Assembly: GCA_038233815.1 (NCBI GenBank)
Contig: JBBSVE010000105.1
Span: forward strand, 1-10,749
Source: JBBSVE01 sp038233815
GTDB taxonomy: Bacteria; Pseudomonadota; Alphaproteobacteria; Rhodobacterales; Rhodobacteraceae
Direction: 5' to 3'
Length of the DNA: 10,749 bases
How positions within the stretch are numbered: the stretch's first letter is position 1; each line of letters starts with the position of its first letter. Positions 7,754 to 10,749 of the stretch are shown here, piece by piece. The notes beneath the pieces are model-generated. The model did no database searches and was not told the DNA's origin. It saw only the letters and a program-made list of their open reading frames with translations. The translations under genes and the position numbers were made by a program.

Positions 7754-7783
7754 TTGTGGACAAGCAGCGGGGCTTGGGATTAT
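7754..7783 (+). promoter_or_regulatory. Possible sigma-70-type promoter for hspQ
   Basis: TTGTGG (7754-7759) and GATTAT (7778-7783) are 18 bases apart, with 3 of 6 and 4 of 6 matches to the TTGACA/TATAAT consensus. Transcription would start near 7790, giving a leader of roughly 18 bases. No convincing heat-shock (sigma-32) element is visible. The -35 overlaps the DnaA-box-like 9-mer at 7755-7763. Confidence 0.25.
7755..7763 (-). promoter_or_regulatory. DnaA-box-like 9-mer (TTGTCCACA)
   Basis: One mismatch from TTATCCACA on the minus strand, in the same orientation as and 87 bp from the box at 7668-7676. It sits inside a short dyad, CTTGT-GG-ACAAG (7753-7764), and overlaps the proposed hspQ -35, so binding there would be expected to repress. 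This is inference from sequence only. Confidence 0.25.
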
Positions 7784-7807
7784 CACGTCCTGCGAAAGGC
7801 GGGTGCG

Positions 7808-8134
7808 ATGCTGAACGGCAGGGCAAAATATTCTCTCGGGCAGGTGCTGCGCCATCGCAAGCATCCGTTCCGTGGTGTCGTCTTCGATGTCGACGCGCTT
7901 TTTTCCAATACCGACGAGTGGTATGAGAACATCCCCGAGGGGAGCCGCCCGTCCAAGGATCAGCCCTTCTACCATCTGCTGGCAGAGAACGACAAAAGCT
8001 ATTACGTGGCCTACGTCTCCGAACAGAACCTCGTCCCGGACGAGACGGGGGAGCCGGTGGGCCATCCCGACCTCTCCGACCTCTTTGGCGATTTCGAGGA
8101 TGGACGCTATTCGCTGCAGTTCCAACTGAACTGA
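7808..8134 (+). CDS. hspQ: HspQ (YccV-like) heat-shock / hemimethylated-DNA-binding family protein
   Basis: Small cytoplasmic beta-barrel protein of 108 residues (E. coli HspQ is about 105). Enterobacterial relatives are known as a heat-shock protein that modulates the Lon protease, and earlier as a hemimethylated-DNA-binding protein affecting dnaA expression. Family landmarks are present in order: YSLGQVLRHRKHPFRGVVFD at the N-terminus, DEWYENIPEGSRPSKDQPFY in the middle, and the strongly conserved YVAYVSEQNL near residue 70. The reading frame is open back to an ATG at 7700, but that extension has no family resemblance; the ATG at 7808 begins right before the conserved domain, with GAAAGG about nine bases upstream. 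It is convergent with the aminomutase gene, stops 9 bp apart. The role in this organism is inferred from the family. Confidence 0.92.
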   Translation: MLNGRAKYSLGQVLRHRKHPFRGVVFDVDALFSNTDEWYENIPEGSRPSKDQPFYHLLAENDKSYYVAYVSEQNLVPDETGEPVGHPDLSDLFGDFEDGRYSLQFQLN

Positions 8135-8152
8135 CGGCCCGCCTCAGCCGTC
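8133..8152. terminator. Bidirectional hairpin spanning the hspQ and aminomutase stop codons
   Basis: GACGGC (8133-8138) pairs perfectly with GCCGTC (8147-8152) around an 8-base loop. The hspQ TGA (8132-8134) and the reverse-strand TGA of the aminomutase (8144-8146) both fall inside or at the edge. No T-tract follows on either strand. It would form at the end of both transcripts and could act as a shared, non-classical terminator or 3'-end stabiliser. Confidence 0.4.
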
Positions 8153-9196
8153 CCGCGGCGGATCGCGGTAGCGGTGCGTGGCGCCCTGCGGGTCGGTGAC
8201 GGTCCAGTTGCCGCGCTCGCCCGCCACATAGCCCGGCCCGATGGGCACCTTGCCGTGCCCCCCCGGAATGTCGAGCATGTAGGTCGGCAGGCAGATTCCC
8301 GAAAGCCTGCCGCGCAACTCCGCCATAAGTGCCTGCCCTTCGGCGATGGTGGTGCGAAAATGCCCCGCACCGCGCGCCAGATCGCAGTGGTGGAGGTAAT
8401 AGGGCCGCACCCGTGCGCGGATCAGGGCGCGGAACAACCCCTCCAGCGCGTCTGCGCTGTCGTTGATCCCGCGCAGCAGCACGCTTTGCGACAGGAGCGG
8501 GATGCCCGCGCGTGCGAGCCTCTCCAGCGCGCTCAAGGCTGCCGGTGTCAGTTCCTGCGCGTGGTTGGTGTGGATCACCATGACCGGCGTGGCGCGTCCC
8601 TCCAGCGCCGCGATCAGCGCGGGCGTGATCCGGTCGGGGGCCACCACGGGGACGCGCGTGTGAAAGCGCACGACGTCGACATGCGGCATTGCGCCCAGCG
8701 CCCCGGTCAGGGCGGCCAGCCGGCGGGGCGACAGGGTCAGAGGATCGCCGCCGGTCAGGATCACCTCGCGGATCTGCGGCCGCTCCGCGATGTAGGCCAG
8801 CGCCCGGTCGAGGTCCGCGTCGGGCAAAAGGCCAGTGGCGCCGACCGTTTCGCGCCGGAAGCAGAACCGGCAATAGACCTCGCAGGTCTGGGTCACATGC
8901 AGGATCACGCGGTCGGGATAGCGGTGGGTGAGCCCCGGGACCGGCGCATGGACCCGGTCGCCGATCGGGTCTGCCAGCGCATCCTCGCCCGCATCCCCTT
9001 CTGCCGTGGTGGGCAGGAACTGGCGTCCAACGGGGTCCGCCGGGTCCGCGATGGCCGCGCGCATCCCGGGTGTGATGCGGATGCGGAACTCCCGTTCGAC
9101 CGCGCGCAGGGCAGGCGCATCGCGGGCGGGGACGAGCCCTTCGGCCAGAAGGGCGTCGAGGCTGGTCAGGGCGGGGTCGGGCGGATCGTGTGTCAT
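8144..9196 (-). CDS. KamA-family radical-SAM lysine 2,3-aminomutase (EpmB-like)
   Basis: Radical-SAM, PLP-dependent aminomutase of 350 residues expected to convert L-lysine to beta-lysine. The [4Fe-4S] cysteines are C105, C109 and C112 in CEVYCRFCFRR, and the PLP lysine is K316 in DIPGGHGK. Substrate-binding residues of clostridial lysine 2,3-aminomutase have exact counterparts: R114 two residues after the last cluster cysteine, and D272 and D309 with the same 37-residue spacing, D309 being 7 before the PLP lysine. The CFRR form and short length resemble EpmB, which makes (R)-beta-lysine for elongation factor P. A free beta-lysine pathway is also possible, as neither efp/epmA nor a beta-lysine acetyltransferase lies in the window. 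The ATG at 9196 has no Shine-Dalgarno, and a promoter-like pair lies just upstream. It is divergent from the cation transporter. Confidence 0.9.
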   Translation of the reverse strand: MTHDPPDPALTSLDALLAEGLVPARDAPALRAVEREFRIRITPGMRAAIADPADPVGRQFLPTTAEGDAGEDALADPIGDRVHAPVPGLTHRYPDRVILHVTQTCEVYCRFCFRRETVGATGLLPDADLDRALAYIAERPQIREVILTGGDPLTLSPRRLAALTGALGAMPHVDVVRFHTRVPVVAPDRITPALIAALEGRATPVMVIHTNHAQELTPAALSALERLARAGIPLLSQSVLLRGINDSADALEGLFRALIRARVRPYYLHHCDLARGAGHFRTTIAEGQALMAELRGRLSGICLPTYMLDIPGGHGKVPIGPGYVAGERGNWTVTDPQGATHRYRDPPRDG

Positions 9197-9204
9197 GGGG
9201 CCGG

Positions 9205-9233
9205 GATATGGCGCGCCTGCCGCCGGGGGGCAA
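9205..9233 (-). promoter_or_regulatory. Possible promoter giving a leaderless aminomutase mRNA
   Basis: Reading on the minus strand, TTGCCC (plus 9228-9233) and CATATC (plus 9205-9210) are exactly 17 bases apart, with 4 of 6 and 3 of 6 consensus matches. The -10 ends 8 bases before the ATG, so transcription would begin at or beside the start codon. This agrees with the lack of any purine-rich Shine-Dalgarno there. Confidence 0.3.
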
Positions 9234-9312
9234 GGCCGCCGGGTCGGGACTGAACCGTTGCGCCCGTTCCTGCGTTACCTGCACCGGGGACATGACAATC
9301 GGGCAGGTGCGG

Positions 9313-10287
9313 ATGGCGAAGTTCAGGGCGAAGAGCGTGCCGGACGATGGCGGCAAGGCGACGGTCTACGCGGCCCTCGCGGCCAACAGCGGCATCGCGG
9401 TCACGAAGTTCATTGCCGCCTGGTTCTCGGGCTCCTCGGCGATGCTGGCCGAGGGCATCCATTCCACCATCGACACCGCGAACGAGCTGTTCCTCCTCCT
9501 CGGCATGGCGCGGGCGAAAAAGCCCGCGGATGCGGCGCATCCCTTTGGCTACGCCGCGGAGATCTATTTCTGGGCTTTCATCGTCGCGGTGCTGATCTTC
9601 GCGCTGGGCTCCGGCCTTTCGATCCTCGAAGGCGTGCGCTCGCTTCTCCATGGCGGGCACGAGCCTGCGGGCGTGCCATGGATGCCGCTGGGCGTGCTGG
9701 CGGTGTCGTTCTGTTTCGAGGGCTATTCGCTGTCGGTCGCGGTTCGGCACTTTTCCAAGGTCCGCAAGGGCAGGGGGCTGGTGCGGGATCTGAAGGATCT
9801 GAAGGATCCCACGATCTTCGTGGTGCTGGCGGAGGATGCGGCCGCCTGCCACGGTCTGCTGGTCGCGGCATGCGGCCTTGCCCTCGCGTGGTATACCGGC
9901 AATTCGGCCTTCGACAGCGCCGCGTCCATCGTGATTGGATGCCTGCTGGGCGTCACGGCGGTGTTTCTGGCGATCGAGGTCAAGGGCCTGCTGATCGGCG
10001 AAGGGACCGACCCCGAGATCGTGGAGACGGTCCGCACCGGCATCGAGGATATCAACGAGGTTCTGGCGGTGAACGAGTTCCGCAGCCTGCATCTTGGCCC
10101 GCACGAGGTTCTCCTGACGCTCAGCATCGACTTTGCCGACGACGTGCCCTCGCAGCGGATCGAGGCCATCGTGACGACCATCGAAAAGCGCATCCGAACA
10201 CGGTTCCCGATCGTGCGGCGGGTCTATGTAGAAGTGCAGTCAGGGTCGGGGCACGCGGAAATGGCGGGCGACGAGACGGGTTTCTGA
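9313..10287 (+). CDS. Cation diffusion facilitator transporter (ZnT9-like)
   Basis: Inner-membrane cation/proton antiporter of the CDF family, 324 residues, probably exporting Zn2+ or another divalent metal. Hydrophobic segments lie near 16-38, 41-64, 84-108, 122-145, 167-192 and 203-222, followed by a cytoplasmic domain (about 230-310) of the usual ferredoxin-like type. The second helix has H50xxxD54 in AEGIHSTIDTANE and the fifth has AEDAAACHG; together with AHPFGY after helix 2 these match the ZnT9 branch rather than the DxxxD type of E. coli FieF. Start options are ATG 9292 and ATG 9313. I prefer 9313, which has an AGG five bases upstream and a more family-like N-terminus. A short 9-bp tandem repeat lies in the loop before helix 5. 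It diverges from the aminomutase and meets galM with 6 bp between the two stop codons. Metal specificity is not readable. Confidence 0.9.
   Translation: MAKFRAKSVPDDGGKATVYAALAANSGIAVTKFIAAWFSGSSAMLAEGIHSTIDTANELFLLLGMARAKKPADAAHPFGYAAEIYFWAFIVAVLIFALGSGLSILEGVRSLLHGGHEPAGVPWMPLGVLAVSFCFEGYSLSVAVRHFSKVRKGRGLVRDLKDLKDPTIFVVLAEDAAACHGLLVAACGLALAWYTGNSAFDSAASIVIGCLLGVTAVFLAIEVKGLLIGEGTDPEIVETVRTGIEDINEVLAVNEFRSLHLGPHEVLLTLSIDFADDVPSQRIEAIVTTIEKRIRTRFPIVRRVYVEVQSGSGHAEMAGDETGF
9787..9809 (+). repeat. 9-bp in-frame tandem repeat in the CDF transporter gene
   Basis: GATCTGAAG occurs twice in direct succession (9787-9795, 9796-9804), followed by a partial third GATC. It encodes DLKDLKD in the cytoplasmic loop just before the fifth membrane helix. 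Relatives I recall have a single KDP here, so a 3-residue slippage duplication is likely. It stays in frame and should be tolerated. Confidence 0.55.
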
Positions 10288-10293
10288 AACGGC

Positions 10294-10749
10294 TCAGGGG
10301 TCCGGCCGGTCGAAGGCATAGGTCGTCTCGTGCGCATAGGTCTGGCCGGGGCGCAGGATCGTATCGGGAAAGCCGGGATGGTTCGGGCTGTCGGGGTAGA
10401 ACTGCGTTTCGAGGCACAGGCCCGCACCGGGTTTGAAACGCCTCCCTCCAGTGCCGGCAATGCCGATGTCGATCTTGTGGCCGTCATAGACCTGCAACCC
10501 CGGCTTCGTCGTGGCAACGCGGAGCCTGAGGCCGGACCGTGACCGGACCTCCGCTGCGGGAAAGAGTGCCTCGCCGTGCCGGGTCAGCGCATAGTTGATG
10601 TCGAGGAGGTGGCCGATATCCCCCATCCGGGCGCCGTGCCGCAGATCGAACGGCGTGCCCGCGACGGGCGCAACCTCCCCCGTCGGAATATCGCCGGGAC
10701 CGACCGGCGTGTAGCGGTCGGCGTGGACGGTCAAATGGTGGTCCGAGAT
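10294..10749 (-). CDS. galM: Aldose 1-epimerase (mutarotase), C-terminal part
   Basis: C-terminal 151 residues of an aldose 1-epimerase, which interconverts alpha and beta anomers of aldohexoses such as galactose. The frame is open to the right edge, so the N-terminus, including the catalytic-histidine region, lies beyond the window. Diagnostic blocks are visible: HHLTVHADRYTPVGPGDIPT right at the edge, APVAGTPFDLR, and GLCLETQFYPDSPNHPGFPD, which holds the expected catalytic-base glutamate (LETQ). The ending HETTYAFD is typical of the family. A TTG at 10732-10734 could be mistaken for a start, but family similarity clearly continues upstream of it. It converges on the cation transporter with 6 bp between stops and no clear terminator. 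Confidence 0.93.
   Translation of the reverse strand: MSDHHLTVHADRYTPVGPGDIPTGEVAPVAGTPFDLRHGARMGDIGHLLDINYALTRHGEALFPAAEVRSRSGLRLRVATTKPGLQVYDGHKIDIGIAGTGGRRFKPGAGLCLETQFYPDSPNHPGFPDTILRPGQTYAHETTYAFDRPDP

Noticed and set aside
7700..7807. N-terminal extension of hspQ from the ATG at 7700
   Set aside because: The 36 added residues have no similarity to HspQ and cover the promoter-like and DnaA-box-like sites; the ATG at 7808 matches the family length.
7647..9356. 569-codon open frame on the minus strand across hspQ and the aminomutase gene
   Set aside because: It overlaps two well-supported genes in another frame, is Arg/Pro/Gly-rich as expected of GC-rich shadow frames, and shows no family motif.
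9768..9775. GGGCAGGG, a match to the E. coli FtsK-orienting KOPS consensus
   Set aside because: A single 8-mer in GC-rich coding DNA is expected by chance, and one site says nothing about polarity without genome-wide skew.
8928..10436. 502-codon open frame on the plus strand over the aminomutase start and CDF transporter
   Set aside because: Composition is Gly/Arg-rich and motif-free; it is a shadow of the CDF gene, whose own frame has clear membrane helices and metal-site motifs.
1..10749. Mobile elements, CRISPR, tRNA/rRNA, toxin-antitoxin or defence genes
   Set aside because: I read both strands for transposase or integrase motifs, regular direct repeats, terminal inverted repeats and RNA genes, and found none; all long gene space is taken by recognisable core or metabolic genes.

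Overview
The window is GC-rich, gene-dense DNA with short gaps and no mobile element, CRISPR array, rRNA or tRNA that I can see. Protein content and gene order point to an alphaproteobacterium, most likely Rhodobacterales (Rhodobacter/Roseobacter type). The run 'aminotransferase - ftsK - lolA', an amidase beside a UbiH-type hydroxylase, a compact KamA-family aminomutase and a short HspQ all fit that group as I know it. I could not run a search, so the taxonomic call is inference.

Layout. Left edge to 715 (minus): the N-terminal part of a UbiH/UbiF-type FAD hydroxylase (ubiquinone synthesis), cut by the window edge. Divergent from it, 761-2092 (plus): an amidase-signature hydrolase. Then 2225-3412 (plus): a fold-type I PLP aminotransferase resembling DapC, followed after 3 bp by ftsK (3416-6343), and after about 80 bp by lolA (6427-7026). 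Facing lolA is a small lipoprotein with a lytic-transglycosylase fold (7035-7619, minus). Next is hspQ (7808-8134, plus) facing a KamA/EpmB-type radical-SAM lysine 2,3-aminomutase (8144-9196, minus). Divergent from that is a ZnT9-like cation diffusion facilitator (9313-10287, plus), which faces the C-terminal part of galM (10294 to the right edge, minus).

How the genes may work together. The centre has an envelope and division theme: a possible diaminopimelate-pathway aminotransferase (peptidoglycan precursor), the FtsK divisome/DNA translocase, the LolA lipoprotein chaperone, and a lipoprotein murein hydrolase that would itself be a Lol client. The other genes are housekeeping or metabolic. 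I see no novel defence, mobile or biosynthetic system and treat the region as mostly core chromosome.

Most interesting non-coding signals. (1) Two single-mismatch DnaA-box-like 9-mers lie in the 188-bp gap upstream of hspQ; HspQ relatives have been tied to dnaA control and to the Lon protease. (2) A promoter-like pair sits so close to the aminomutase ATG that its mRNA may be leaderless, which would explain the missing Shine-Dalgarno. (3) All three convergent gene pairs have stop codons only 6-9 bp apart; one pair shares a perfect 6-bp-stem hairpin spanning both stops.
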